Notes: generated by a model not told the origin, from the sequence alone. 5,700 bases of DNA from Candidatus Omnitrophota bacterium (GCA_020062065.1 JAGUWZ010000092.1:1-5700); one strand, 5' to 3'; shown: positions 1 through 5,262, counted from the stretch's first letter. Numbers and translations: made by a program.

Positions 1-20
1 AATCTGCGTGTATCTGCGTT
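1..20. repeat. Short tandem repeat at window edge, before rplR
   Basis: The octamer ATCTGCGT occurs at 2-9 and again at 12-19, a direct repeat with a 10-base period. It lies just upstream of the rplR ribosome binding site and continues to the left edge, so it may be the end of a larger element in the gap before rplR. Motifs of this kind recur as dispersed repeats in many environmental genomes (recollection, not checked). Only 20 bases are visible. Confidence 0.4.
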
Positions 21-39
21 TAAAAAGGTAGTTCTTAAA

Positions 40-402
40 TTGGCTAATAAAAAAGCAGAGTTAAGATTTAGAAGACATCGCAGTATCCGTTTGCGGGTGT
101 TCGGTACCAGCGATAAGCCGCGTTTAGCTGTATATCGGGGTTTAAGAAATATTAGTGCCCAGGTTATAGATGATTCAAAAAACAAAACTTTATTTTCCTT
201 AACCACTTGTGATAAAGAAATAAAACAGAAATTTTCTTACGGAGGTAATGTTAAAGCGGCACAGTTTTTCGGCGAGGTTTTTGCCCGCAGGGCAAAAGAA
301 AAAGGTATTACCCGCGTTGTTTTTGACCGCGCCGGTTATTTATATCACGGCAGGGTAAAGGCATTTGCCGAGGCAGCCAGAAAAGGCGGTTTAGAATTCT
401 AA
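40..402 (+). CDS. rplR: 50S ribosomal protein L18
   Basis: This is the 120-residue L18 protein of the large subunit, which binds 5S rRNA together with L5 in the central protuberance. The basic N-terminus (residues 5-19, AELRFRRHRSIRLRV), the segment FGTSDKPRLAVYRG (21-34), AQVIDD (40-45) and the C-terminal block from GITRVVFDRAGYLYHGRV (89-106) to the ending AARKGGLEF match the family throughout. Length is normal. The start is a TTG; AAGG at 25-28 lies 11 bases upstream, and translation from this codon gives the expected MANKKAELR opening. Upstream in-frame sequence is too short to offer a better start. It sits in the standard rplF-rplR-rpsE order. The gap to rpsE is 61 bases and holds a hairpin. 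Confidence 0.96.
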   Translation: MANKKAELRFRRHRSIRLRVFGTSDKPRLAVYRGLRNISAQVIDDSKNKTLFSLTTCDKEIKQKFSYGGNVKAAQFFGEVFARRAKEKGITRVVFDRAGYLYHGRVKAFAEAARKGGLEF

Positions 403-414
403 GAAGACATTCTA

Positions 415-444
415 ACCACTGTCACCTACTCAAGTGATAGTGGT
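415..444 (+). repeat. Family 1 hairpin, copy A, upstream of rpsE
   Basis: The arms 415-425 and 434-444 pair over 11 bases with one G-T wobble (421/438), closing an 8-base loop CTACTCAA (426-433). The reverse complement of 416-443 matches 4755-4782 upstream of rpsM at 26 of 28 positions. The 3' arm plus the next four bases (434-447) is also identical to 4773-4786 in direct orientation. The hairpin ends 6 bases before the rpsE Shine-Dalgarno. There is no T tract, so it does not look like a terminator. It may be a dispersed palindromic repeat or an RNA element acting on rpsE; the sequence alone does not decide. Confidence 0.8.
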
Positions 445-450
445 AATACC

Positions 451-455
451 AGAGG
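451..455 (+). promoter_or_regulatory. rpsE ribosome binding site that fixes the start
   Basis: AGAGG lies 8 bases before the ATG at 464. An in-frame GTG at 434 would lengthen the protein by 10 residues, but that codon is part of a hairpin arm and has no ribosome binding site, so ATG 464 is preferred. Confidence 0.75.
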
Positions 456-463
456 TTGAGAAG

Positions 464-916
464 ATGAGAGAGCTAAATATTGAACAGCAACCGGAGTTAA
501 TCGAAAAGATAGTTGCCATTAACCGAGTGACCAAAGTGACCAAAGGCGGTAAAAAACTTTCCTTCAGCGCGCTGGTGGTTGTGGGAGATAGGAAAGGTCG
601 CGTGGGTTTTGCTTTAGGCAAGGCCAACGAAGTCGCAGATGCTATTCGTAAAGGTTTAAATCAGGCTAAAAGGAGTCTTTTTCGCGTCTACGTGGAAGGC
701 AGCACTATTCCTCATGAAGTTTTAAGCAAATTCGGCGGAGCAAAGGTGCTTCTTAAACCCGCATCCGAAGGCACAGGTATCATTGCTTCAGGTCCGGTTA
801 GGGCAATATGCGAAGCCTGTGGCATAAAAGATATCCTGACTAAATCCTTAAAGTCTAACAATCCTATTAATGTGATTAAAGCCACAGTTGAAGGACTAAA
901 GAATTTAAAAGAATAA
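464..916 (+). CDS. rpsE: 30S ribosomal protein S5
   Basis: S5 is a small-subunit protein near the mRNA entry site and the decoding centre, involved in translational fidelity and the classic site of spectinomycin resistance changes. From ATG 464 the protein has 150 residues. The N-terminal double-stranded-RNA-binding-like domain contains [20 protein letters not shown] (11-30), with the loop that in other bacteria carries spectinomycin resistance, followed by [20 protein letters not shown]. The C-terminal domain has [20 protein letters not shown] and ends with [13 protein letters not shown]. All are close to the family consensus. A GTG at 434 is an unlikely alternative start. The usual next gene, rpmD, is absent, and the stop codon abuts a structured 80-base intergenic element. 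Confidence 0.97.
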   Translation: MRELNIEQQPELIEKIVAINRVTKVTKGGKKLSFSALVVVGDRKGRVGFALGKANEVADAIRKGLNQAKRSLFRVYVEGSTIPHEVLSKFGGAKVLLKPASEGTGIIASGPVRAICEACGIKDILTKSLKSNNPINVIKATVEGLKNLKE

Positions 917-996
917 GTGAGGGCATAACCCAGCACTTATTTCTCTAGTTTCAACTTGATAACGTGAAATTAGTGCTGGGTTGTGGGTTCATTAAA
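917..996 (+). promoter_or_regulatory. Family 2 structured intercistronic element, copy C (rpsE-rplO)
   Basis: This element fills the entire gap between the rpsE stop and the rplO start, where rpmD normally lies. Arms 924-943 and 966-985 pair over 20 positions with one mismatch (938/971) and one wobble (926/983), around a 22-base loop. An outer helix of AGTGAG (916-921) with TTCATT (988-993), including two wobbles, can close the structure and bring the TAA next to the ATG. The copy at 4497-4631 shares TAAGTGAGG at the 5' end, TTTCTCTAGT at the 5' arm/loop junction (940-949 here), ACTTGA near the 3' arm, and TCATTAAA before the ATG. There is no good Shine-Dalgarno close to rplO; the best one, GAGG (919-922), is on the far side of the hairpin. 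Its role as a translational element is inferred. Confidence 0.65.
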
Positions 997-1440
997 ATGA
1001 AACTGCACAATTTAAAAGCGCCAATCGGCGCGCATAAGAAAAGAAAGATTTTAGGTAGAGGACCCAGTTCTGGGCATGGTAAAACTTCTACCCGAGGCAG
1101 TAAGGGCCAGACTTCCCGTTCGGGCCGGGCAACTTATCCTGGATTTGAAGGTGGACAGAGCCCTTTGATTCGCCGAATACCTAAACGTGGTTTTAGGAGT
1201 AAAGTTTCTAAAGAATTTCAGATAGTTAACTTGAAAAACCTTGAAAGTATTAAAGAAAAAAGTATAAACCCTGCTTTGTTGCAGGAATTGGGTCTTATCA
1301 AGAGTAAGACAAAACCTGTTAAGATTTTGGGGGATGGTGAAATCAAGGCTGCTTTGACAGTCTTGGCTCACGCATTTTCCAAATCGGCGCAAGATAAAAT
1401 AAAGAATGCAGGGGGAAGTGTCGAGGTTTTAAATGCTTAG
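997..1440 (+). CDS. rplO: 50S ribosomal protein L15
   Basis: L15 is a late-assembling large-subunit protein with a long basic extension reaching into 23S rRNA. The 147-residue product begins [20 protein letters not shown]. The glycine/arginine-rich extension [19 protein letters not shown] (20-38) follows, then [17 protein letters not shown] (50-66). The globular C-terminal domain includes VKILGDGEI (108-116) and ends in NAGGSVEVL. Length is normal. An in-frame GTG at 964 would add 11 residues (including LGCGF), but it lies inside a hairpin arm, so ATG 997 is chosen. No clear Shine-Dalgarno lies within 15 bases of this ATG, which is notable. The last 8 bases overlap the start of secY, implying translational coupling. 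Confidence 0.96.
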   Translation: MKLHNLKAPIGAHKKRKILGRGPSSGHGKTSTRGSKGQTSRSGRATYPGFEGGQSPLIRRIPKRGFRSKVSKEFQIVNLKNLESIKEKSINPALLQELGLIKSKTKPVKILGDGEIKAALTVLAHAFSKSAQDKIKNAGGSVEVLNA

Positions 1441-2782
1441 TGCCATAGTTAACTCATTTAAGATTCCGGATTTAAAAAAACGTTTAATTATTACCGGGGC
1501 GCTATTGATTGTCTATCGCATTGGTTGCTTTGTCCCCACACCTGGCATAGACGCAGGAGAACTGGCTAATTTCTTCGCACGCATGGCTAAGACACAAGGG
1601 GGAACGCTCTTGGGAATAATCAATATGTTTTCCGGCGGTGCAATGGAGAAACTTACCATTTTCGCCCTGGGAATTATGCCGTATATATCTGCTTCAATTA
1701 TATTGCAACTTTTGACTGCAGTTATACCAGCTTTTGAGAAATTGTCAAAAGAAGGACGCGCAGGTTACGAGAGAATAAATCAATATACCCGTTATGCAAC
1801 AGTTGCCCTTGCGATACTACAATCATTCTTTATTGCTCTTTGGATTGAAAATTTAGGCGTACGCGAGGGACTAAAAATAGTTCTTCAACCTGGACTGGGT
1901 TTTAGGTTGCTCACTGTAATAACCTTGACCACAGGCACAATATTTATAATGTGGTTGGGTGAGCAAATACAAGAAAGAGGTATAGGTAATGGAATATCGC
2001 TGGTTATTACCGCCGGAATTATTTCACGTATTCCTGCAGCCATCCATCAATTATATATTTTGATTTCGCCATTTACTCCGTCTCGTAGACAAATACAGCC
2101 CTTCACCCTTCTGGTTATGGCAGGATTACTTGGATTGGTGGTCTTTGCAGTAGTCTTAATAACTCAAGGCTACAGGAAAATTCCTGTTCAGTATGCCAGG
2201 AGAATTGTCGGCAGAAAAATTTACGGCGGACAATCCACCTACATACCTTTAAAAGTAGATACATCAGGAGTTATTGCGATTATCTTTGCCCAGTCCATAA
2301 TTCTTTTCCCGGCAACCTTGGCGTCGTTTATACCCAATCCCGCATTTCAGGGATGGGCTCAAGGATTTGTCAGGGGACATTGGTTTTATTCCGTTATATA
2401 TGCACTTTTAATAATATTTTTTTGTTATTTTTATAATGCCATTGTCTTTAATCCGATTGAGATATCCGAAAATATGAAAAAGTATGGGGGTTTTATACCA
2501 GGTATCAGGCCGGGCAGTCCTACGTCTGATTTCTTATACTATGTGATGAACAGGATAACTTTGGCAGGGGCTGTGTTTATCGCCATTATTGCAATATTGC
2601 CTGATTTTATTATGGCTTTGCTTAAGATACCATACCTGGTAGCTTCCTTTTTCGGCGGCACAGGGATTCTGATTATTGTGGGGGTAATGCTTGATACAAT
2701 AAAACAGATTGAATCACATTTACTAATGCATCATTATGAGGGATTCATCAAAGGGTTTAAAATCAAGGGTCGCAGAGCATGA
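1433..2782 (+). CDS. secY: Preprotein translocase subunit SecY
   Basis: SecY is the channel-forming subunit of the SecYEG translocon in the inner membrane. It passes unfolded preproteins driven by SecA and inserts membrane proteins from docked ribosomes. The 449-residue product has the normal length and a pattern of hydrophobic stretches that fits ten membrane segments. Both family signatures are present: [20 protein letters not shown] around 68-87, and [14 protein letters not shown] (176-189). The cytoplasmic loops that contact SecA and the ribosome are recognisable as [18 protein letters not shown] (251-268) and GFIPGIRPG (353-361). The end is typical too: [20 protein letters not shown] (409-428), then a basic tail. 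The start overlaps the rplO stop by 8 bases and has GAGG at 1423-1426, 6 bases upstream. The stop overlaps the adk ATG in an ATGA. Confidence 0.98.
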   Translation: MLSAIVNSFKIPDLKKRLIITGALLIVYRIGCFVPTPGIDAGELANFFARMAKTQGGTLLGIINMFSGGAMEKLTIFALGIMPYISASIILQLLTAVIPAFEKLSKEGRAGYERINQYTRYATVALAILQSFFIALWIENLGVREGLKIVLQPGLGFRLLTVITLTTGTIFIMWLGEQIQERGIGNGISLVITAGIISRIPAAIHQLYILISPFTPSRRQIQPFTLLVMAGLLGLVVFAVVLITQGYRKIPVQYARRIVGRKIYGGQSTYIPLKVDTSGVIAIIFAQSIILFPATLASFIPNPAFQGWAQGFVRGHWFYSVIYALLIIFFCYFYNAIVFNPIEISENMKKYGGFIPGIRPGSPTSDFLYYVMNRITLAGAVFIAIIAILPDFIMALLKIPYLVASFFGGTGILIIVGVMLDTIKQIESHLLMHHYEGFIKGFKIKGRRA

Positions 2783-3459
2783 GGCTTATACTTTTGGGTC
2801 CACCAGGAGCGGGAAAAGGGACACAGGCCAAACAGCTTGCCCGGAATTTAGATTTAGCCCATATTTCAACAGGCGATATTTTAAGAGAGAATGTGGCACG
2901 GGGAAGCGATTTAGGTAAACAGGCAAAAGATTTTATGAATAAGGGGGAACTCGTGCCGGATGAATTAGTCAATCAGATGCTCATTGAAAGGTTAAAAGAG
3001 CCTGATACAAAAAAAGGTTTTATATTAGATGGTTATCCCCGGAATTTAAACCAGGCAAAGGCCCTGGATGAGATACTTAAATCAATGATGATGCAGATAG
3101 ACCTGGTAATTGATTTGGATTCCAGCGAAGCGGTAATTATCCAACGTCTTTCCGGCCGCCTGGTCTGCCGGCGTTGTTTGGCTAATTTCCATAAAACAAA
3201 TATGCCTTCTAAGAAAGATGGGATTTGCGATAATTGCGGGGGCCAGCTTTATCAGAGACAAGATGATAAAAGAGAGACGATTAAAAACCGGCTTCTGGTT
3301 TACAGGCAAGAGGTATCTGATTTAATGAATTATTACCGACAAAATGCAAAACTTAAGCGTATCTGTGCCGATGAAGATGTAGAAGTTGTTTTGAATAAAA
3401 TTATAGATTTGGTAAAAAATTATTCCGACGCCAGCCCCGACTCTAAACGTTGGGGCTGA
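2779..3459 (+). CDS. adk: Adenylate kinase with zinc-binding LID
   Basis: This cytoplasmic enzyme interconverts ATP + AMP and 2 ADP, balancing adenylate pools. The 226-residue product has the P-loop GPPGAGKGT (7-15), the AMP-binding segment STGD (30-33) with R36, and DGYPRN (84-89). The long LID holds two cysteine pairs, CRRC (130-133) and CDNC (150-153), with the spacing of the structural zinc site known from Bacillus-type enzymes. The arginines of R-Q-D-D (160-163) and R171 complete the active site. The start ATG overlaps the secY stop (ATGA), and AAGGG at 2765-2769 serves as ribosome binding site. The last nine or so codons (ASPDSKRWG) are encoded by an inverted repeat that also contains the stop, so the C-terminal tail looks acquired from a repeat rather than family-derived. 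Confidence 0.97.
   Translation: MRLILLGPPGAGKGTQAKQLARNLDLAHISTGDILRENVARGSDLGKQAKDFMNKGELVPDELVNQMLIERLKEPDTKKGFILDGYPRNLNQAKALDEILKSMMMQIDLVIDLDSSEAVIIQRLSGRLVCRRCLANFHKTNMPSKKDGICDNCGGQLYQRQDDKRETIKNRLLVYRQEVSDLMNYYRQNAKLKRICADEDVEVVLNKIIDLVKNYSDASPDSKRWG
3432..3458 (+). repeat. Hairpin over the adk stop codon
   Basis: CAGCCCCGAC (3432-3441) pairs with GTTGGGGCTG (3449-3458) over 10 bases with one G-T wobble, around the 7-base loop TCTAAAC. The structure encodes the last residues of adenylate kinase and covers two bases of its stop codon. No T tract follows, so an intrinsic terminator is unlikely. It could be a dispersed palindromic repeat or an mRNA-stabilising structure. Confidence 0.7.
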
Positions 3460-3474
3460 GTCAGAGAAAAGAAA

Positions 3475-3494
3475 CTCCGCGATTTATCGCGGAG
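3475..3494 (+). promoter_or_regulatory. Hairpin sequestering the map Shine-Dalgarno
   Basis: CTCCGCGA (3475-3482) and TCGCGGAG (3487-3494) form a perfect 8-base GC-rich stem with the tetraloop TTTA. The last four bases, GGAG, are the only good Shine-Dalgarno for map, whose ATG is 10 bases further on; GGAGAG runs on to 3496. When the hairpin is folded the ribosome binding site is buried, which suggests translational control or dependence on ribosomes arriving from adk. The pairing is seen directly; the regulatory role is inferred. Confidence 0.6.
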
Positions 3495-3504
3495 AGTCTT
3501 TACA

Positions 3505-4254
3505 ATGATTCCATTAAAGTCTAAGGAAGATTTGGAAATGATGCGCAAGTCAGGAGAGATATTAGCCAGAATAATGCGTAAAATTAAAGAATTTGTATCC
3601 GTGGGGATTTCCACGCTTGAGATTGCTCAATTGGCAGAAGAGCTTTTGAAGAAAGAAAACGCAAAGCCTGCCTTTAAAGGATATAGAGGTTTTCCTGCAG
3701 CTATGTGTACATCCATTAATGAAGAGGTTGTCCATGGAATACCCAGTGAACGAAGATTAAAAGAAGGCGATATTATTAGTCTCGATTTAGGTTTAAATTA
3801 CCAGGATTATTTTTCCGATATCGCGGTTACCTTAGGAGTAGGAAAAATCAATGCAAAAGCCCATAAGCTCATTCAAACGACCAAAAACTCATTATTCGAA
3901 GGTATAAAAAAGGCGCGAATAGATAACCATTTATCTGATATCTCTTATGCTATTCAAAACTGCGTGGAACAGAATGGATTTTCCGTGGTCAGACAATTCG
4001 TAGGCCATGGCATAGGCAGAAGTTTACACGAAGAGCCTGAGATACCTAATTTCGGCAGGCCCGATAAGCAAACACTGCTTAGAGCCGGTATGGTTCTGGC
4101 TATTGAACCGATGGTTAATCAAGGCAGCTGGGAGTGTGAAATTCTTGATGACGGCTGGACTGCGTTAACCAAGGACCGTCTTCTTTCCGCTCATTTTGAA
4201 CATACCGTAGCTATTACGAATAACGGGCCGGAAATTTTAACTCTTTGTTCTTAA
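3505..4254 (+). CDS. map: Methionine aminopeptidase, type I
   Basis: This metalloenzyme removes the N-terminal methionine from nascent proteins when the second residue is small, acting at the ribosome exit in the cytoplasm. The 249-residue product is the compact type I form without an N-terminal extension or the type II insert. All five metal ligands are visible: D94 (SLDLG), D105 (YFSDIAVT), H168 (GHGIG), E201 (AIEPM) and E232 (FEHTV). The catalytic histidines H77 (VVHGIP) and H175 (SLHEEP) are also present. It follows adk with a 45-base gap containing a hairpin that hides its ribosome binding site. The secY-adk-map-infA order is typical of many bacteria. Confidence 0.97.
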   Translation: MIPLKSKEDLEMMRKSGEILARIMRKIKEFVSVGISTLEIAQLAEELLKKENAKPAFKGYRGFPAAMCTSINEEVVHGIPSERRLKEGDIISLDLGLNYQDYFSDIAVTLGVGKINAKAHKLIQTTKNSLFEGIKKARIDNHLSDISYAIQNCVEQNGFSVVRQFVGHGIGRSLHEEPEIPNFGRPDKQTLLRAGMVLAIEPMVNQGSWECEILDDGWTALTKDRLLSAHFEHTVAITNNGPEILTLCS

Positions 4255-4277
4255 AACTCCAGACTCCAAACTAACAT
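4255..4277 (+). promoter_or_regulatory. map-infA gap without a Shine-Dalgarno
   Basis: The 23 bases before infA contain no GGAG-like sequence. Instead ACTCC occurs twice (4256-4260 and 4263-4267), a sequence resembling the 16S anti-Shine-Dalgarno core rather than its partner. infA therefore probably depends on coupling to map or on SD-independent initiation. Confidence 0.55.
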
Positions 4278-4496
4278 ATGGCAAAAGAAGAACTTATAGA
4301 AACAGAAGGAAAAGTAGTTGAGGCGTTGCCTAATGCAATGTTTAAGGTGGAATTAGAAAATGGTCATTTTGTCCTGGCACATGTCTCAGGTAAGATGCGC
4401 ATGAACTTTATAAGGATATTGCCCGGAGACAAAGTAAAGTTGGAATTATCACCTTATGATTTAACGCGCGGCAGGATTACCTTTAGGGTGAAGTAA
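4278..4496 (+). CDS. infA: Translation initiation factor IF-1
   Basis: IF-1 binds the ribosomal A site during 30S initiation-complex assembly and helps IF-2 and IF-3 select the initiator tRNA. The 72-residue product is the standard length and one OB-fold. It begins [20 protein letters not shown], continues [20 protein letters not shown], and ends [16 protein letters not shown], all very close to the consensus. The ATG is unambiguous from homology, although no Shine-Dalgarno precedes it. The gene sits between map and rpmJ, a common arrangement outside gamma-proteobacteria. Its stop codon is followed at once by the 135-base structured element before rpmJ. Confidence 0.97.
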   Translation: MAKEELIETEGKVVEALPNAMFKVELENGHFVLAHVSGKMRMNFIRILPGDKVKLELSPYDLTRGRITFRVK

Positions 4497-4500
4497 GTGA

Positions 4501-4541
4501 GGACGAGACTTACGGAGCAAGGCGCTCGTAAGTCTCTGTCC
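4501..4541 (+). repeat. First hairpin of element D
   Basis: GGAC (4501-4504) pairs with 4538-4541, GAGACTTACG (4505-4514) with 4527-4536, and AGC (4516-4518) with 4524-4526. This gives 17 pairs with two single-base bulges (4515, 4537) and a 5-base loop. It has no counterpart in the rpsE-rplO copy. Bases 4501-4502 are shared with the possible outer helix, so the two pairings compete at that point. Confidence 0.75.
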
Positions 4542-4547
4542 GAACTT

Positions 4548-4614
4548 ATCCCGCAGTTTTCTCTAGTATTTAAGTTCTTAGGCTAACTACTTGAATTAAA
4601 GAAAACTGCGGGGT
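4548..4614 (+). repeat. Main hairpin of element D
   Basis: The arms 4548-4562 and 4600-4614 pair over 15 positions with one wobble (4549/4613); the core is CCCGCAGTTTTCT at 4550-4562. Inside the loop, ATTTAAGT (4568-4575) pairs with ACTTGAAT (4589-4596) over 8 bases with one wobble. It corresponds in position to the stem at 924-985 before rplO, but the arm sequences differ while pairing is kept. Confidence 0.75.
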
Positions 4615-4631
4615 TGGGGGGCTCATTAAAG

Positions 4632-4745
4632 ATGAAAGTAAAAGCATCGATAAGAAGAATTTGTGATAATTGTAAGATTATTAAAAGAAAAGGCGTGCTG
4701 CGGGTAATTTGCACTAATCCTAAACATAAACAGAGGCAGGGGTAG
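4632..4745 (+). CDS. rpmJ: 50S ribosomal protein L36
   Basis: L36 is the smallest large-subunit protein, which binds 23S rRNA near the base of the L7/L12 stalk. The reading frame from ATG 4632 to TAG 4743-4745 gives 37 residues, the standard length. It begins [20 protein letters not shown] and ends NPKHKQRQG. The zinc ligands of the C+ form are all present: C11, C14, C27 and H32. The infA-rpmJ-rpsM-rpsK order is the usual one in many bacteria and supports the call. There is no strong Shine-Dalgarno directly upstream; a structured element occupies that space. Confidence 0.96.
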   Translation: MKVKASIRRICDNCKIIKRKGVLRVICTNPKHKQRQG

Positions 4746-4754
4746 AAAAATGTC

Positions 4755-4782
4755 CTACTATCACTTGAGTAGGTGATAGTGG
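4755..4782 (+). repeat. Family 1 hairpin, copy B, upstream of rpsM
   Basis: CTACTATCAC (4755-4764) pairs with GTGATAGTGG (4773-4782) over 10 bases with one wobble, around the loop TTGAGTAG (4765-4772). It is the near-exact reverse complement (26 of 28) of the hairpin before rpsE, and its loop is the exact complement of that loop. An alternative, mutually exclusive stem is possible here: CCTACT (4754-4759) with AGTAGG (4768-4773). The hairpin begins 9 bases after the rpmJ stop and ends 5 bases before the rpsM Shine-Dalgarno. No T tract follows. Confidence 0.8.
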
Positions 4783-4787
4783 TAATT

Positions 4788-4793
4788 GGGAGG
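4788..4793 (+). promoter_or_regulatory. rpsM ribosome binding site that fixes a GTG start
   Basis: GGGAGG lies 6 bases before the GTG at 4800. An in-frame GTG at 4773 would add nine residues, but it is the first codon of a hairpin arm and has no ribosome binding site. The family N-terminus also fits 4800. Confidence 0.8.
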
Positions 4794-4799
4794 TTAAAA

Positions 4800-5210
4800 G
4801 TGCCAAGAATTTTAGGCGTAGATGTACCGAAAACAAAACGAATGGAGATAGCGTTAACCTATCTTTTCGGGGTGGGTAGATTTTTATCCAATAAGTTCCT
4901 TAAAGAAGCCGGAATCAACCCAGATAAACGGGCTAAGGATTTGACTGAAGAAGAGATTTCCCGGCTAACCAATGTTATTCAGAAAAATAACTATAAGGTC
5001 GAAGGTGACTTGCGGCGAGATATTTCGCAGAACATAAAGAGGCTAATGGATATTGGTGCCTGGCGGGGAATGCGTCATAAGAAGGGTCTTCCTGTAAGAG
5101 GTCAGAGGACACGCACCAATGCCCGAACCCGCAAAGGCCCGCGCAGAGGCGGGATGGCGGTAATCAAAAAAGCTGGGCCAGCGAAAAAAACTGCGCCAAA
5201 GGCGGCGTAA
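4800..5210 (+). CDS. rpsM: 30S ribosomal protein S13
   Basis: S13 lies in the head of the small subunit, forms bridges to the large subunit and contacts P-site tRNA through its basic C-terminal tail. From GTG 4800 the product has 136 residues. It starts [20 protein letters not shown] and continues with the helix-two-turn-helix region [20 protein letters not shown]. The family signature [20 protein letters not shown] is at 89-108. The final 19 residues ([19 protein letters not shown]) form an alanine/lysine/proline-rich extension beyond the usual length of about 118-121, a variation seen in several phyla. It opens the alpha-operon block with rpsK, 52 bases downstream. Confidence 0.97.
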   Translation: MPRILGVDVPKTKRMEIALTYLFGVGRFLSNKFLKEAGINPDKRAKDLTEEEISRLTNVIQKNNYKVEGDLRRDISQNIKRLMDIGAWRGMRHKKGLPVRGQRTRTNARTRKGPRRGGMAVIKKAGPAKKTAPKAA

Positions 5211-5250
5211 AGAAATCAATTGTTAGGAATGAGTATCCATCGGGGAAATT

Positions 5251-5256
5251 GAGGAG
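5251..5256 (+). promoter_or_regulatory. rpsK ribosome binding site
   Basis: GAGGAG lies 6 bases before ATG 5263 but only 3 bases before the in-frame GTG at 5260, so the ATG is the start. A weak pairing of TCAATT (5216-5221) with AATTGA (5247-5252) touches its first two bases; this is probably not meaningful. Confidence 0.75.
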
Positions 5257-5262
5257 ACTGTG

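Larger units (their letters stand above)
4497..4631 (+). promoter_or_regulatory. Family 2 structured intercistronic element, copy D (infA-rpmJ)
   Basis: The gap between infA and rpmJ is wholly occupied by structure. Its ends match the element at 917-996: TAAGTGAGG beginning with the infA stop, TTTCTCTAGT (4558-4567), ACTTGA (4589-4594) and TCATTAAA (4623-4630) just before the ATG. The outer pairing AGTGAG (4496-4501) with CTCATT (4622-4627) has one wobble, compared with two in the other copy. Compared with that copy it carries an extra hairpin (4501-4541) and a longer main hairpin (4548-4614). GGGGGG at 4616-4621 is at best a weak Shine-Dalgarno for rpmJ, with 10 bases between it and the ATG. 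No promoter or T-tract terminator is evident. Confidence 0.65.

Noticed and set aside
434..463. N-terminal extension of S5 from GTG 434
   Set aside because: The extension is encoded by a hairpin arm and leader. ATG 464 has a proper AGAGG and gives the family N-terminus.
430..627. Minus-strand open frames opposite rpsE, rplO, adk, map and rpsK
   Set aside because: They are antisense shadows of well-identified conserved genes and show no recognisable protein features.
924..985. Intrinsic terminator after rpsE
   Set aside because: The stem is long but the loop is 22 bases, no T run follows, and termination here would separate essential genes of one operon.
964..996. N-terminal extension of L15 from GTG 964
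   Set aside because: It is translated from a hairpin arm and does not match L15; ATG 997 gives the family start.
3432..3494. Intrinsic terminator or integron attC-like site after adk
   Set aside because: Neither hairpin is followed by T residues. GTTGGGG only loosely resembles an attC core, and no integrase or cassette context is visible.
4497..4586. Open frame starting GTG 4497, directly after the infA stop and in frame with it (29 codons)
   Set aside because: It is built from the two hairpin arms, has no ribosome binding site, resembles no family I recognise, and the homologous element before rplO has a stop after three codons in the same frame.
4610..4621. G-quadruplex before rpmJ
   Set aside because: There are only two G runs (GGGG and GGGGGG) separated by TT, and the first is part of a stable stem.
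4563..4632. Internal promoter driving rpmJ-rpsM
   Set aside because: TTGAAT at 4591-4596 has no convincing -10 at the right distance and lies inside a paired stem.
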